Source of the DNA: an uncultured Coprococcus sp.
GTDB taxonomy: Bacteria > Bacillota_A > Clostridia > Lachnospirales > Lachnospiraceae
Reading direction: 5' to 3'
Length of the DNA stretch: 26,178 bases
NCBI GenBank assembly: GCA_900767685.1
Contig: CAAGAB010000066.1
Span: 1 to 26,178, forward strand
Below the pieces are notes generated by a model that saw nothing but the letters and a program-made list of their open reading frames with translations, did not search any database and had not been told where the DNA came from. Made by a program: the position numbers and the translations under genes. This document shows positions 1-9,567 of this stretch, in pieces. Numbering within the stretch: the stretch's first letter is position 1; each line of letters opens with the position of its first letter.

Positions 1-903
<903 letters not shown>

Positions 904-946
904 CTAGAAAAAATTTTACAATTGATTTAATTCCAATAATTATTGA

Positions 947-1031
947 GCAGACGCATGAGAAGTACTTCGCGCGGCGTCTGCGTGACATGTCGTCAAGCTA
1001 TGCTTGATGACCTATGCGCACATCAGTGCGC
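947..1031 (-). other. Three consecutive hairpins between grpE and dnaK
   Basis: Three inverted repeats follow each other in the transcript. The first pairs 1016-1021 (GCGCAC) with 1026-1031 (GTGCGC) and touches the grpE stop codon. The second pairs 989-998 with 1002-1011, ten pairs with one G-U wobble and a three-base loop. The third pairs 947-954 (GCAGACGC) with 974-981 (GCGTCTGC). None is followed by a clear U-run, so a simple terminator is unlikely. They could set an mRNA end, a processing site or partial attenuation that tunes the dnaK to grpE ratio; that role is inference. Confidence 0.6.
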
Positions 1032-1696
1032 TAGTTTGCTACTTTTACCATGCTGAATCTGAGTACCTGATCCTTATACATATATCCCTTCTGCATCTCT
1101 TCAACGATGACGTTCTCTTCGTAATTGTCATCTTCAACATGCATCACGGCGTTGTGATATGTTGGATCAAACTGCTGTCCCGCACAATCCATAGGCTTAA
1201 CACCTATGTTATCCAATGAAGTCATAAGCTGTTTGTATATATTCGCAACTCCTGACTCAAATGGTCTGTCTTTTTCTGCTTCAGGTATGGCTGCAAGCGC
1301 TCTCTCAAAGTTATCTACTACCGGGAGCAGCTTTTCAAGAACTCCCTTCGCACCTATGTCGTACAGCTTACCTGATTCTTTTTCATTTCTCTGACGGATG
1401 TTCTCACACTCTGCGAGAAGTCTTGTATACTTAGCTTCTGCATCCTTGCAACGTTCCTTCAGTTTCTCATTCTCCTCGCGAAGAGCCTTGCCTCCACGTC
1501 TGTTCTCTTTTGTAACATGCTGTGGCTTTGCCGCCTCCGCCTGTTCCTCTGGAACATCAACCGTTTCCGTTACATCCACCGATGATTCTGCACTGTCTTT
1601 TATCTCTGCTGAAGCATCTCCAACTATTGTCTCAGAAGCGGTCTGCTCTGTCTTCACCTTCTTGTCGGATGCATTGCTGTTTTTGCTGTCAGCCAT
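1031..1696 (-). CDS. grpE: Nucleotide exchange factor GrpE
   Basis: GrpE releases ADP from DnaK and acts as a thermosensor in the chaperone cycle. The 221-residue product has an acidic, probably disordered N-terminus (about residues 1-60), a long charged coiled coil (about 70-125, including LREENEKLKERCKDAEAKY and the conserved FERAL), and a C-terminal beta domain with GVKPMDCAGQQFDPTYHNAV and the closing EEMQKGYMYKDQVLRFSMV. It is somewhat longer than typical because of the acidic leader. The ATG at 1694-1696 has an AGGAGGA site just upstream. It lies 62 bases after hrcA and before dnaK, the usual heat-shock operon order, and is expected to be derepressed when HrcA leaves CIRCE. Confidence 0.97.
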   Translation of the reverse strand: MADSKNSNASDKKVKTEQTASETIVGDASAEIKDSAESSVDVTETVDVPEEQAEAAKPQHVTKENRRGGKALREENEKLKERCKDAEAKYTRLLAECENIRQRNEKESGKLYDIGAKGVLEKLLPVVDNFERALAAIPEAEKDRPFESGVANIYKQLMTSLDNIGVKPMDCAGQQFDPTYHNAVMHVEDDNYEENVIVEEMQKGYMYKDQVLRFSMVKVAN

Positions 1697-1758
1697 TACA
1701 TATCCTCCTATTCATCATCTTTTTGGTGTACTATTTTTAGTACCTTTAATTCTTTTTA

Positions 1759-2805
1759 CTAACTGTTAAATATATCATCAAGCTCTCCGGTAAGTTCCTT
1801 GAGCATTGTTACCACTTTCTTGTAATCCATTCTCTTTGGTCCTATGATTCCTATGGTACCTTTTGCCCCCTCCGGCATCTTATATGTTGCCGTTACAAGG
1901 GAACAATCTTTGAGATTCTCATCACTGTTCTCCTGTCCGATCAGAATCTGTATATCACTGTCCTGCTGTATCACATCCTCTACATGCTTTGCAAATTCCT
2001 CTTTGTCCTCTATATCTTCAAGTGTTCCAAGCAGTTTCTCTGCCGAAGATGAGTTTGCCAGTTCCGGATACTTCAGAACATTTGTTGTGCCACTTGTATA
2101 TACCTTCAGGTCGTCAGCCTCATGGATCGCTTCCATGATCCCCTGAAATATGGTCTCCAATATCTCAGCATATTCTCCAGCCTGTACCTTCATAGTCTGC
2201 ATAAGCTCCAGGTTAATGTCTTCCAGCGACGCGCCCTGAAGAAATGTATTGAGCAGTATATTGAATTTTAATATCTCTTCATTCTTCAGACTATAAGTAG
2301 TCTTTATAAGCTTATTCTTAACAATATTGCCATCTACCATGATAACTGCCAGCAGCGTAGTCTCATCAACCTGTGACAACTGAATGAACTTCACCGTGTT
2401 GTTGTACTGAGGCATCGTGACAAGTGTTGCATACTGTGTATTCGCTGCAAGCACCTTGGCAACCTGCTTGAGAAGTTTCTCCAGCTTATCAACTCTTTGG
2501 AGAAGATTCTCTCTCTCTTCCTGATCGCCGGCTTTCTCTTCTTCTCGGTCTGCCATAATACAATCTACATAAAATCTGTAACCGGCATCCGTCGGCACTC
2601 TTCCTGCCGATGCATGTGGCTGACAAATATATCCCATCTCTTCAAGATCTGACATCTCATTCCTGATCGTAGCCGGACTGACATTCATATCCGCCAGCTT
2701 TGAGATCGTTCTTGAGCCAACAGGTTCACCGGTTTCAAGGTAGTTGGAAACAATTGCTTTTAGAATTCTGACTTTTCTATCATCTAGTCTCTCGTCAACT
2801 TCCAT
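1759..2805 (-). CDS. hrcA: Heat-inducible transcription repressor HrcA
   Basis: HrcA binds the CIRCE operator and represses class I heat-shock genes; its activity depends on GroEL. The protein begins MEVDERLDDRKVRILKAIV. It has an N-terminal winged helix (GEPVGSRTIS, then SPATIRNEMSDLEEMGYI and ASAGRVPTDAGYRFYVD, about residues 1-85), a central dimerisation part and a C-terminal GAF-like domain ending GTIGIIGPKRMDYKKVVTML. I chose ATG 2803-2805 because AAAGGA precedes it at good spacing. A longer frame from GTG 2853 would begin inside the CIRCE element and has no ribosome site. At 348 residues it matches the usual family length. It is the first gene of the operon, so it represses itself. Confidence 0.96.
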   Translation of the reverse strand: MEVDERLDDRKVRILKAIVSNYLETGEPVGSRTISKLADMNVSPATIRNEMSDLEEMGYICQPHASAGRVPTDAGYRFYVDCIMADREEEKAGDQEERENLLQRVDKLEKLLKQVAKVLAANTQYATLVTMPQYNNTVKFIQLSQVDETTLLAVIMVDGNIVKNKLIKTTYSLKNEEILKFNILLNTFLQGASLEDINLELMQTMKVQAGEYAEILETIFQGIMEAIHEADDLKVYTSGTTNVLKYPELANSSSAEKLLGTLEDIEDKEEFAKHVEDVIQQDSDIQILIGQENSDENLKDCSLVTATYKMPEGAKGTIGIIGPKRMDYKKVVTMLKELTGELDDIFNS

Positions 2806-2846
2806 ACTATCATTCCTTTTGCTTCTTGCCTTGCTTTTGTGCTTTA

Positions 2847-2873
2847 TTAGCACTCAATATGTCTGAGTGCTAA
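2847..2873. promoter_or_regulatory. CIRCE operator (HrcA binding site)
   Basis: Perfect match to the consensus inverted repeat TTAGCACTC-N9-GAGTGCTAA: arms at 2847-2855 and 2865-2873, spacer 2856-2864. It lies just downstream of the sigma-A promoter and 42 bases before the hrcA start codon, so it is within or beside the transcription start and also in the untranslated leader. This is the established HrcA operator. Confidence 0.98.
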
Positions 2874-2884
2874 CCACTAAACAT

Positions 2885-2913
2885 AATCTAACACCGCCGC
2901 CCATTTTTGTCAA
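2885..2913 (-). promoter_or_regulatory. Sigma-A promoter of hrcA-grpE-dnaK
   Basis: On the minus strand a perfect TTGACA (2913 to 2908) is followed by a 17-base spacer and TAGATT (2890 to 2885). Upstream are A-rich tracts (about 2916-2945) that resemble an UP element. The predicted start falls a few bases before CIRCE, the expected geometry for HrcA repression of a strong vegetative promoter. Confidence 0.8.
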
Positions 2914-2992
2914 CAAAATAACGAATCTTTTTGTGATTTTTTTATGTTCTGAGACGGTCATGATGAATCTTACCGCTACAATTATATTGTTA

Positions 2993-4282
2993 TCAGTCTT
3001 CTATTAGAAAATCTGCCAGGATTGCGTTGCTGACGTCTATCCCTTTCTTGGTGAGACGGATTATTCCATGATCATCCTCAAGATGACCCGATGCCTTGTA
3101 TTTGTCTATGACCTGACCGTATATGTCATATATGGAGTGCCCAAAATAATCATTAAACTTTTCAGCACTCACCCCTGCCATCATACGCAATCCAAGAAAC
3201 ATATATTCTTCCATCAATCTGTCCGAGTTCAGTTCCTCGTCCACATTTCTCATTTGTTCCAGAAGATCACGGACCTTTCGCGAATTTGCAACCGGGTCTC
3301 CGAATGTCACGAGTTCATGGCAATTCTCCATCGTATCTATGTAGTTTCCTATGTCGCCAGTGTTCGTGTATCTGCGGCCATACAGAAATGATGCCGCTCC
3401 GATACCTATACCTATGTACTCACCGAGAGTCCAATAGACTATGTTGTGTCTGCACTCATATCCATGTCTGGCGTAATTGGATATCTCATATCTGTGATAT
3501 CCGCCTGATTCCAAAAGTTTATTTGTTATATCATACATCTCTCTGTCCACATCCTCGCCCGGAATCTTCGACAGCAGTTCTGGAGAACCGGCAAGCGGTG
3601 TCCCCTCCTCAACTATCAAACTGTAGGAGGATATATGCTCCGGTTTACATCTAAGAACTTTTTCCAGCGTATCCAGGTATGATCTCATGCTCTGTCCCGG
3701 TATGTCTGACATGAGATCTATGTTGATATTGCGGAATCCGGCCTCCCTTGCCATGTCAAATGCGGCAAGAAACTGATCATAATTGTGGATTCTTCCCAAC
3801 GCCTGAAGTTCTTCCTTCTGTGCAGACTGGAGTCCTATGCTCATCCTATTTATTCCATTTGCAATATATTCTGCTGCCTTGCGGCTTGTAAGGGTTCCCG
3901 GGTTAACTTCTATGCTTATCTCGGCATCCTCAGAAATGTCAAAAAGCTTCCTGACCGTCGCCATGATCATCGTTATCTCATCCTCATCAAGCAGCGATGG
4001 AGTACCACCGCCTATATATATCGTCTTCACGCAGTGTGTGTCTGAAAGATATGCGTATCCCCTGAGCTCCTCACACAGAGCCTCTATATATTTTTCTCTG
4101 TAAACTCCATATCCTTCCGTACATGATGCGCCCACCGGAAACGACAGGAAATCACAGTATACGCATTTTTTCACGCAGAACGGAACATGTATATATATAC
4201 TGAGTGCTTTCTTCTCATATATATTCTCTTCATCGCTCTCCGCACCCATCTCATCATCCAAAATATCTATCATATCTATCAT
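2993..4282 (-). CDS. hemW: HemW, radical SAM heme chaperone (HemN-like)
   Basis: Radical SAM protein of the coproporphyrinogen oxidase-like family. The cluster motif is C36-x3-C40-x2-C43 followed by D-F, the CxxxCxxCxF form typical of HemW rather than the CxC ending of true HemN. GGGTPS lies at 91-96, followed by SIEVNPGT and NRMSIGLQSAQ, all characteristic of the family. Known HemW proteins bind heme and deliver it to target proteins. The C-terminal HemN domain is present (LMEEYMFLGLRMMAGVS). The first 25 residues are an acidic extension before the core. ATG 4280-4282 has a GAGGA site; an in-frame ATG three codons on is an alternative start. It sits downstream of lepA, as in Bacillus, but a probable terminator separates them. 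Confidence 0.93.
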   Translation of the reverse strand: MIDMIDILDDEMGAESDEENIYEKKALSIYIHVPFCVKKCVYCDFLSFPVGASCTEGYGVYREKYIEALCEELRGYAYLSDTHCVKTIYIGGGTPSLLDEDEITMIMATVRKLFDISEDAEISIEVNPGTLTSRKAAEYIANGINRMSIGLQSAQKEELQALGRIHNYDQFLAAFDMAREAGFRNINIDLMSDIPGQSMRSYLDTLEKVLRCKPEHISSYSLIVEEGTPLAGSPELLSKIPGEDVDREMYDITNKLLESGGYHRYEISNYARHGYECRHNIVYWTLGEYIGIGIGAASFLYGRRYTNTGDIGNYIDTMENCHELVTFGDPVANSRKVRDLLEQMRNVDEELNSDRLMEEYMFLGLRMMAGVSAEKFNDYFGHSIYDIYGQVIDKYKASGHLEDDHGIIRLTKKGIDVSNAILADFLIED

Positions 4283-4408
4283 CTGTAATCATCCTCTTTT
4301 TGTGTTTGTAAATCTGTCTAAAATGTTGTATGTAATCAAATCATATCCCAAATACATTCCAAATATATTCAACAATTATAGATAAAATATCCGACAATAA
4401 ATCGAATG

Positions 4409-4435
4409 AAAAAAGCCGCTACTAAGACAGCTCTT
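4409..4435 (-). terminator. Probable rho-independent terminator after lepA
   Basis: Read on the minus strand, arms 4428-4435 and 4411-4418 form a stem of about eight pairs (including G-U pairs) around a nine-base loop, followed by a six-U tract (4414 to 4409 on the plus strand is all A). It lies 53 bases downstream of the lepA stop. The stem is modest, so termination may be partial. Confidence 0.5.
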
Positions 4436-4488
4436 ATTAACGACTCATTTCACGGTTCTTTTATTGTTACATATACACCTGGCTACAT

Positions 4489-6303
4489 CTACTCTTCATC
4501 GAGCTTAAGGACAGACATGAATGCCTTCTGCGGAATCTCCACATTGCCTATCTGTCTCATTCGCTTCTTGCCCTCTTTCTGCTTTTCGAGGAGCTTTCTC
4601 TTTCGGGAAATATCACCACCGTAGCACTTTGCAAGGACATCCTTTCTCATGGCCTTTACAGTCTCTCGCGCTATAACCTTGTTACCTATAGCTGCCTGAA
4701 TAGGAATCTCAAACAGATGTCTTGGGATTTCTTCCTTAAGCTTCTCACACATCTTTCTGCCTCGTTCATATGCCGTATCCTGATGTATGATAAATGACAG
4801 CGCATCCACCTCTTCTTTGTTGATAAGTATATCAAGCTTGACAAGATCCGACTGCACATATCCCTTCATCTCATAATCAAATGAGGCATATCCCCTCGAC
4901 CTTGACTTAAGTGCATCAAAGAAATCATATATGATCTCGTTAAGCGGCAGGTCATACTTGAGAAGTGCTCTGGTCTCCTCCATATATTCCATACTCTTGT
5001 AGATGCCTCGTCTTTCCTGACAGAGCTGCATTATGGCACCCACAAATTCTGTCGTGACCATGATCTCCGCCGAGACAAATGGTTCTTCCATGTATTCTAT
5101 GCTTGATGGATCCGGCAGATTGGACGGATTGGTGAGTTCCATCACATTGCCGTCTGTAGTGTGAACTTTGTACACAACTCCGGGAGCGGTGGTCACAAGA
5201 TCAAGGTTGAACTCTCTCTCCAGTCTCTCCTGAACTATCTCAAGATGAAGCAATCCCAGAAATCCGCATCTGAATCCAAATCCGAGCGCTATGGATGTCT
5301 CCGGCTCAAAGCTAAGCGCCGCGTCATTCAGCTGAAGCTTCTCAAGCGCGTCTCTGAGATCAGGGTACTTTGCCCCATCAGCCGGATAGAGACCACAGTA
5401 TACCATAGGCTGAGCCTTCTTGTATCCCGGAAGTGCCTCGGCACACGGTCTGTCCGCCTGCGTTACTGTATCACCCACGGTTGTATCCTTCACATTTTTA
5501 AGACTGGCAGTTATATATCCAACCATTCCGGCTGAGAGTTCTTCACATGGAACAAATCTTCCCGCTCCAAATATTCCGACCTCAACAACCTCTGCCTCTG
5601 CCTCAGTTGCCAGCATCTTTATCATTGTACCCTTTGATACGCATCCGTCAAACACTCTGCAGAATATTATGACTCCCTTGTATGAATCATATAAACTGTC
5701 AAATATAAGTGCCTTGAGCGGTGCTTCCGGATCACCGTGTGGTGCCGGTATCTTTGTCACGATCTGTTCAAGTACCTCTTCTATATTAATACCATTCTTT
5801 GCTGATATCCTAGGTGCATCCTGAGCTTCTATACCTATTACATCTTCTATCTCATTTACTACTCTTTCCGGATCTGCTGATGGCAGGTCTATCTTGTTGA
5901 TGACCGGCATGACATCGAGATTGTGGTCAATGGCCAGATACACATTTGCCAAGGTCTGAGCCTCTATTCCCTGAGCTGCATCTACAACCAGTATAGCGCC
6001 CTCACAGGCAGCGAGGCTTCTTGACACCTCGTAGTTAAAGTCGACATGACCCGGAGTGTCTATGAGGTTAAATATATACTCCTCTCCATCACTTGCGTTA
6101 TAAATTATTCGCACGCACTGTGCCTTGATCGTTATTCCTCTTTCTCTCTCCAGATCCATATTGTCAAGAACCTGATTCTGCATCTCTCTGCTTGTCAGAG
6201 TTCCTGTCTTTTCTATGATACGATCCGCAAGTGTTGACTTACCGTGATCTATATGGGCTATTATACAGAAGTTTCTGATTTTTGACTGATCTATATGTTC
6301 CAT
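4489..6303 (-). CDS. lepA: Elongation factor 4 (LepA), ribosome back-translocating GTPase
   Basis: Translational GTPase that acts on stalled or post-translocation ribosomes. The 604-residue length is typical. G motifs are all present: AHIDHGKS at 16-23, RGIT at 55-58, DTPGH at 82-86 and NKID at 136-139, with His85 of DTPGH as the expected catalytic residue. Downstream come the EF-G-like beta-barrel, domains III and V ([20 protein letters not shown]) and the LepA-specific C-terminal domain with [20 protein letters not shown]. The start [12 protein letters not shown] matches family N-termini. Its ribosome site is weak, with AAGGA about 14 bases before the ATG. It follows spoIIP and precedes hemW, the Bacillus order. 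Its promoter was not clear; an inverted repeat lies in its leader region. Confidence 0.97.
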   Translation of the reverse strand: MEHIDQSKIRNFCIIAHIDHGKSTLADRIIEKTGTLTSREMQNQVLDNMDLERERGITIKAQCVRIIYNASDGEEYIFNLIDTPGHVDFNYEVSRSLAACEGAILVVDAAQGIEAQTLANVYLAIDHNLDVMPVINKIDLPSADPERVVNEIEDVIGIEAQDAPRISAKNGINIEEVLEQIVTKIPAPHGDPEAPLKALIFDSLYDSYKGVIIFCRVFDGCVSKGTMIKMLATEAEAEVVEVGIFGAGRFVPCEELSAGMVGYITASLKNVKDTTVGDTVTQADRPCAEALPGYKKAQPMVYCGLYPADGAKYPDLRDALEKLQLNDAALSFEPETSIALGFGFRCGFLGLLHLEIVQERLEREFNLDLVTTAPGVVYKVHTTDGNVMELTNPSNLPDPSSIEYMEEPFVSAEIMVTTEFVGAIMQLCQERRGIYKSMEYMEETRALLKYDLPLNEIIYDFFDALKSRSRGYASFDYEMKGYVQSDLVKLDILINKEEVDALSFIIHQDTAYERGRKMCEKLKEEIPRHLFEIPIQAAIGNKVIARETVKAMRKDVLAKCYGGDISRKRKLLEKQKEGKKRMRQIGNVEIPQKAFMSVLKLDEE

Positions 6304-6337
6304 GTTTATCTTTCACATCCTTATCCAATAAAAATCT

Positions 6338-6376
6338 AATGACTGTTATCAACGAGCTATGACATATACAGTCATT
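6338..6376. repeat. Perfect 9-bp inverted repeat upstream of lepA
   Basis: AATGACTGT at 6338-6346 and its exact complement ACAGTCATT at 6368-6376 are separated by 21 bases, in the 166-base gap between spoIIP and lepA. In the minus-strand transcript the second arm is followed by AGATTTTTATT, so it could act as a weak terminator for spoIIP. It could equally be an operator or leader structure for lepA. The sequence alone does not decide. Confidence 0.5.
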
Positions 6377-6469
6377 CTTCATCATGATCCTGTTTACGCA
6401 TTTGACGTTAATATATCATGCATTTGTATTCCACTGCAAGAAAAAAGATAACTTTATTCCCTCTGCATA

Positions 6470-7711
6470 TTACTCCAGCAGCACTTTGGCAAGCATTGCC
6501 GCAAATGGTTCCATGGCATTTCTCGCCTCCTGTATGGTGTTTGTCTGTGCGCCTATCTCTGCCAGCATGGCGTGTGGCATGAGATCCATGTTGTATCTGC
6601 TGGTGCTTATATATATCTTTCTCATCAGATCGCCATAGTTCCCACGGCCTGCAAGATAAGTTTGAAGCGCCAATGCCATGTTGTCAACTTTGTTATCATT
6701 GCTCCAGTAATCCACATCGTTGCCCTCCTCATCTCGGCACATTCCATTTATCAGCATGATCTGGGCTGTGGGCTCACCATTCACTTCTGTGACAAGATGC
6801 GTGTCATCAGGCACGCCGTCTCTATGAAGATCGATCATAACCTCTATCTCGGGATGCTCTGCAAGGATGGCTGAAACTCCCTCTCTTGAATAGTCATACG
6901 ATGCATTTCTATCCAGCGTGCCCGTCATCATATCGTACTCTGTAGTGTCATGATATACCGGAATCCCATATGTATCGGTCAATATATCGGCCAGCTGCTG
7001 TCCAAGTCCCATCACCGTATCCTCAGCATCACCTTCCCTGGAATCTACATATGCCTCAGAACTATGGGTGTGATATATCAGTACTTTATAGCCACCTGTA
7101 CTCATATCAAGTGACATATCTTTGCTAAGCAGATTCTCAGCATCAAGTTCTTCACTTTTTACACACTTCGGATAAGTTGCATTGTAGCAATACGAAAGCA
7201 AAGTGTCTGAATCCATGTCTATATAAGAGCTTGAAATATCAGCCATGGCAGACACGGTTGATACATGCTTTTCTTTAGTTTTTTCTTCTGCGATGCCTAC
7301 ATTGGCATCCTGCTTATCTGAGGAGTCAACATCTGCACTGCTATCCTTGCTATCACCATTGCCTTCATCACTTTCATTGCTTTTATTACTTTCATTATTT
7401 TTCGATCTGCCGGCAGACCTTACACCCTCGTCACATACCTCCCTTACCTGTGACTCCCAATAGTCCACATATCCTTCTATATCAGCATTTTCATTATTCC
7501 TATCCTCGCTCACACATTTTCCCATTCTGCATGTAATTCCACCATTGTCATAACCACTTCCTGTTTTTGCTCCTGATGTGCTGTCATAAATCCCTCTATA
7601 TATTAACTGCCACAGTCTATCCGTTTCTTCTGTCTGAATAAGTATCCCCGCGCACACCATGATGATCCACGCCAGAACATATAACACCTTATCTCTTATT
7701 CTTTTATTCAT
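6470..7711 (-). CDS. spoIIP: Stage II sporulation protein P (SpoIIP)
   Basis: SpoIIP is a cell-wall amidase/endopeptidase that works with SpoIID and SpoIIM to thin septal peptidoglycan and drive engulfment; in Bacillus it acts in the mother cell. The protein has one N-terminal membrane anchor (about residues 9-27), a Ser/Asn/Asp-rich low-complexity linker, and the catalytic domain with YHTHSSEAY, then MIDLHRDGV, TAQIMLINGM and a closing AEIGAQTNTIQEARNAMEPFA. I chose ATG 7709-7711 because a GAGAGGTG site sits nine bases before it; a longer frame from 7744 lacks such a site. It lies 98 bases downstream of gpr, as in Bacillus. The linker looks longer than needed and is poorly conserved in style. 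Confidence 0.93.
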   Translation of the reverse strand: MNKRIRDKVLYVLAWIIMVCAGILIQTEETDRLWQLIYRGIYDSTSGAKTGSGYDNGGITCRMGKCVSEDRNNENADIEGYVDYWESQVREVCDEGVRSAGRSKNNESNKSNESDEGNGDSKDSSADVDSSDKQDANVGIAEEKTKEKHVSTVSAMADISSSYIDMDSDTLLSYCYNATYPKCVKSEELDAENLLSKDMSLDMSTGGYKVLIYHTHSSEAYVDSREGDAEDTVMGLGQQLADILTDTYGIPVYHDTTEYDMMTGTLDRNASYDYSREGVSAILAEHPEIEVMIDLHRDGVPDDTHLVTEVNGEPTAQIMLINGMCRDEEGNDVDYWSNDNKVDNMALALQTYLAGRGNYGDLMRKIYISTSRYNMDLMPHAMLAEIGAQTNTIQEARNAMEPFAAMLAKVLLE

Positions 7712-7809
7712 AACCTCACACCTCTCGAATAATATGCATCTCAAGCCATACTCCTATCATTCAAATATATGTGGTTTTCTCAAAAAAGATTACAATATAG
7801 ATATTAAAA

Positions 7810-8739
7810 TCATCTTGTTGTGAGGGCATTGATCGACTCTGAGATCGTATAGCTTATTCGTTTCACCAGTTCATCTATATTCTTTGGTGTTACAAACATA
7901 TCTGCCATATCTTCGTCTATCAGGCTTTTTGCTATCTGATATCTCTGTCCCTCCGTGAATTCCCTCATGATCTTCCTGCCGTATGTCTCATTGAATGCAT
8001 CAGCCATCTCATCCAGAGAATCGTCTATTATAGAGGGAACCGATATAACTGTCGGCACGCCAACCGCTATCACCCTGCGTCCGAGGTTGGCTGCATTCAA
8101 TGTCTTGCGGTTATTTCCCACCCCAGAACCGGGACTTATCCCGGTATCAGTAATCTGTATTGTGGTATTGAGACGTTTGCTGCTTCTGGCTGCCAGAGCA
8201 TCCACCGCTATCACCGCATCCGCATCTATCTTGTCACAAATCCCCCTAACTATATCCAGAGTCTCTATCCCTGTCTGTGCCATAACGCCAGGACATATCG
8301 CACTTAAAGCCAAACTCTTCTCTACGCCCTTGACGTCTTCCAAAAGCGTCGCCGGTTCAAGATGCCTCGTTATAAATAGATTGTCCACCACCAGAGGACC
8401 AATGGAATCCGGTGTGACCTGACGATTTCCAAGTCCGACCACCAGTATATTGTCACAATCCCCTGCAAGTGCTCGCAATCTCTCACTGAGTTCATCTTTC
8501 AATTGTTCATTTATTGTCTCATCAGGCTCCTTGAGATGGCGGCTTTCAATCGTTATATATCTCCCCTGTGTCTTTCCCAGATTTTTCTCTCCCTGTTCAT
8601 TCAGCACATCTATTGTTGTTGTCCTTATACTTTTATCCTCATTGATGGAAGTCTTGACCCTCACCCCTTCCATGTCTGTATTGCCCGGGATGTTCTCTCT
8701 CAGCTCGATCGCCAGATCTGTTCTTATTTCTCTATTCAT
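7810..8739 (-). CDS. gpr: Germination protease GPR (SASP-specific, A25 family)
   Basis: GPR degrades the DNA-protecting small acid-soluble proteins early in germination, after being made in the forespore as an inactive zymogen. The 309-residue product shows the family landmarks: N-terminal IRTDLAIE, GRYITIES, NILVVGLGNRQVTPDSIGPLV, ICPGVMAQTGIET, DAVIAVDALAARS, the segment TDTGISPGSGVGNNRK and VGVPTVI. By homology the activating cut would follow Asp8, giving a propeptide of about eight residues, shorter than the roughly 15 known in Bacillus. ATG 8737-8739 follows a GGAGGG site. Forespore sigma-G control is expected from family knowledge, but I could not see a convincing sigma-G promoter. spoIIP follows. 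Confidence 0.96.
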   Translation of the reverse strand: MNREIRTDLAIELRENIPGNTDMEGVRVKTSINEDKSIRTTTIDVLNEQGEKNLGKTQGRYITIESRHLKEPDETINEQLKDELSERLRALAGDCDNILVVGLGNRQVTPDSIGPLVVDNLFITRHLEPATLLEDVKGVEKSLALSAICPGVMAQTGIETLDIVRGICDKIDADAVIAVDALAARSSKRLNTTIQITDTGISPGSGVGNNRKTLNAANLGRRVIAVGVPTVISVPSIIDDSLDEMADAFNETYGRKIMREFTEGQRYQIAKSLIDEDMADMFVTPKNIDELVKRISYTISESINALTTR

Positions 8740-8769
8740 AGTGCCCTCCTGTAATCTATCCGCATAATC

Positions 8770-8796
8770 TGAGAAAATTCACTGCACATTTTCTCA
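8770..8796. repeat. Inverted repeat just upstream of gpr
   Basis: GAGAAAAT at 8771-8778 and its exact complement at 8788-8795, extended by one flanking pair, are separated by nine bases and end 31 bases before the gpr start codon. There is no U-tract on either side, so an operator or leader hairpin is more likely than a terminator. Its role is unknown. Confidence 0.45.
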
Positions 8797-8863
8797 TGTC
8801 ATCACGGCAACCCGGAATTCTGTGCAACCACAGATTTCACACAGTTTTCCGCATATATAAAAT

Positions 8864-8903
8864 ATACCCTTGCCGATACCAAAATATGTATCTGCAAGGG
8901 TAT
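8864..8903 (-). terminator. Strong terminator after the 103-residue gene
   Basis: Arms 8864-8873 (ATACCCTTGC) and 8894-8903 are perfectly complementary, and the interior adds a second five-pair stem (GATAC/GTATC) after one mismatch, giving about 15 pairs in all. On the minus strand it is followed by ATATTTTATA, a U-rich tail. It lies 57 bases downstream of the minus-strand gene ending at 8961. Confidence 0.7.
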
Positions 8904-8960
8904 TATTCTATCTGCTGCTTACTCAGCATTATGTTCTGTTTATCACAGTGGCAATTATAT

Positions 8961-9272
8961 TTACATAACTTTTCCAAGGATTCTATTGATCACTTCGGGA
9001 TATCCACAGATCGTCATAAACGGCGGATTCCAGTCCAAAGAGGCTGTCTTGTAAAAGCAAGTGGACACGCCCACCTCTATACCGCCTTCCATCTCAGACG
9101 ATCTTACTATCCTTGGAAAACGTTTCTTGTCCTTCACGAGATCCCACGCCGCCTCACTGATCTTAAACTCCACTATAGGATAGCCTCCTTCATATCCCGT
9201 AATCCTGGCATCCTCAACATATGAGAGTTCATCCTTCCAGTACTCAACCGCTTCCTCTATCGATGCAAACAT
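8961..9272 (-). CDS. Conserved-looking protein of unknown function, 103 residues
   Basis: I do not recognise the family. The product starts MFASIEEAVEYWKDELSYVED and is a small, soluble, mixed alpha/beta protein with no signal peptide or membrane segment. It has a glycine/aromatic-rich middle (TGYEGGYPIVEFKISEAAW) and one Cys in each of VSTCFYKT and MTICGYP. I chose ATG 9270-9272 because GGAGG precedes it by seven bases; the longer frame from 9323 has no site. It has its own terminator at 8864-8903 and stands alone between gpr and the PBP gene. A weak sigma-H-like sequence lies upstream (9295-9321). Codon use and ribosome site support a real gene; function is open. Confidence 0.75.
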   Translation of the reverse strand: MFASIEEAVEYWKDELSYVEDARITGYEGGYPIVEFKISEAAWDLVKDKKRFPRIVRSSEMEGGIEVGVSTCFYKTASLDWNPPFMTICGYPEVINRILGKVM

Positions 9273-9294
9273 ATACAAACCTCCAACTAAAATT

Positions 9295-9321
9295 ATTTGC
9301 CACATCACACTTTCATCCTGC
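9295..9321 (-). promoter_or_regulatory. Possible sigma-H promoter of the 103-residue gene
   Basis: On the minus strand GCAGGATGA (9321 to 9313) fits the sigma-H -35 consensus RnAGGAWWW at 8 of 9 positions. An 11-base spacer leads to GGCAAAT (9301 to 9295), which fits RnnGAAT at all but one position. The predicted start would be about 15-20 bases before the start codon. Such matches occur by chance in AT-rich DNA, so this is a weak call. Confidence 0.3.
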
Positions 9322-9439
9322 ACGCTTTAATCAGGCATGCTTCTGTCAAATATATCGAATTACAATTATATACTCTAACACTCTATTGAGTTTCAGACAA
9401 CAATATTTATCAGGTTCACGTTTATTAATTTTTATTTTG

Positions 9440-9503
9440 TTGCATTATTTTTTTCTTTATTATTATACTTATATTTGATATACTAACTTGAAGTATGTAT
9501 TTA
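9440..9503 (+). promoter_or_regulatory. Candidate sigma-A promoters for the PBP gene
   Basis: Two overlapping possibilities lie in the 315-base gap 9273-9587. The first is TTGCAT (9440-9445), 17-base spacer, TTATAC (9463-9468). The second is TTGATA (9475-9480), 17-base spacer, TATTTA (9498-9503). If the first is used, a terminator-like hairpin (9503-9526) falls in the leader. The left part of the gap (9322-9439) is AT-rich and shows nothing else I can support. Confidence 0.5.
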
Positions 9504-9567
9504 CGGCATTAAGCCGTCTATTTTTTGAAAACAACTTACAATCAAATATCAAGGGAAATGTTTCCCT
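9503..9567 (+). other. Leader hairpins before the PBP gene
   Basis: ACGGC (9503-9507), a five-base loop and GCCGT (9513-9517) are followed by CTATTTTTT, which looks like a small intrinsic terminator. Further on, AGGGAAA (9552-9558) and TTTCCCT (9561-9567) form a tight palindrome seven bases before the AAGGAGG ribosome site (9574-9580). Both are on the transcribed strand of the PBP gene and could limit or regulate its expression. Confidence 0.45.

Noticed and set aside
2806..2853. Longer hrcA starting at GTG 2853
   Set aside because: The start would lie inside the CIRCE operator and has no ribosome site; ATG 2805 has AAAGGA and gives the usual family length.
8740..8800. Sigma-G promoter for gpr
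   Set aside because: Best candidates match only about 4 of 5 and 5 of 7 positions and one would place the start in the ribosome site; not strong enough to list.
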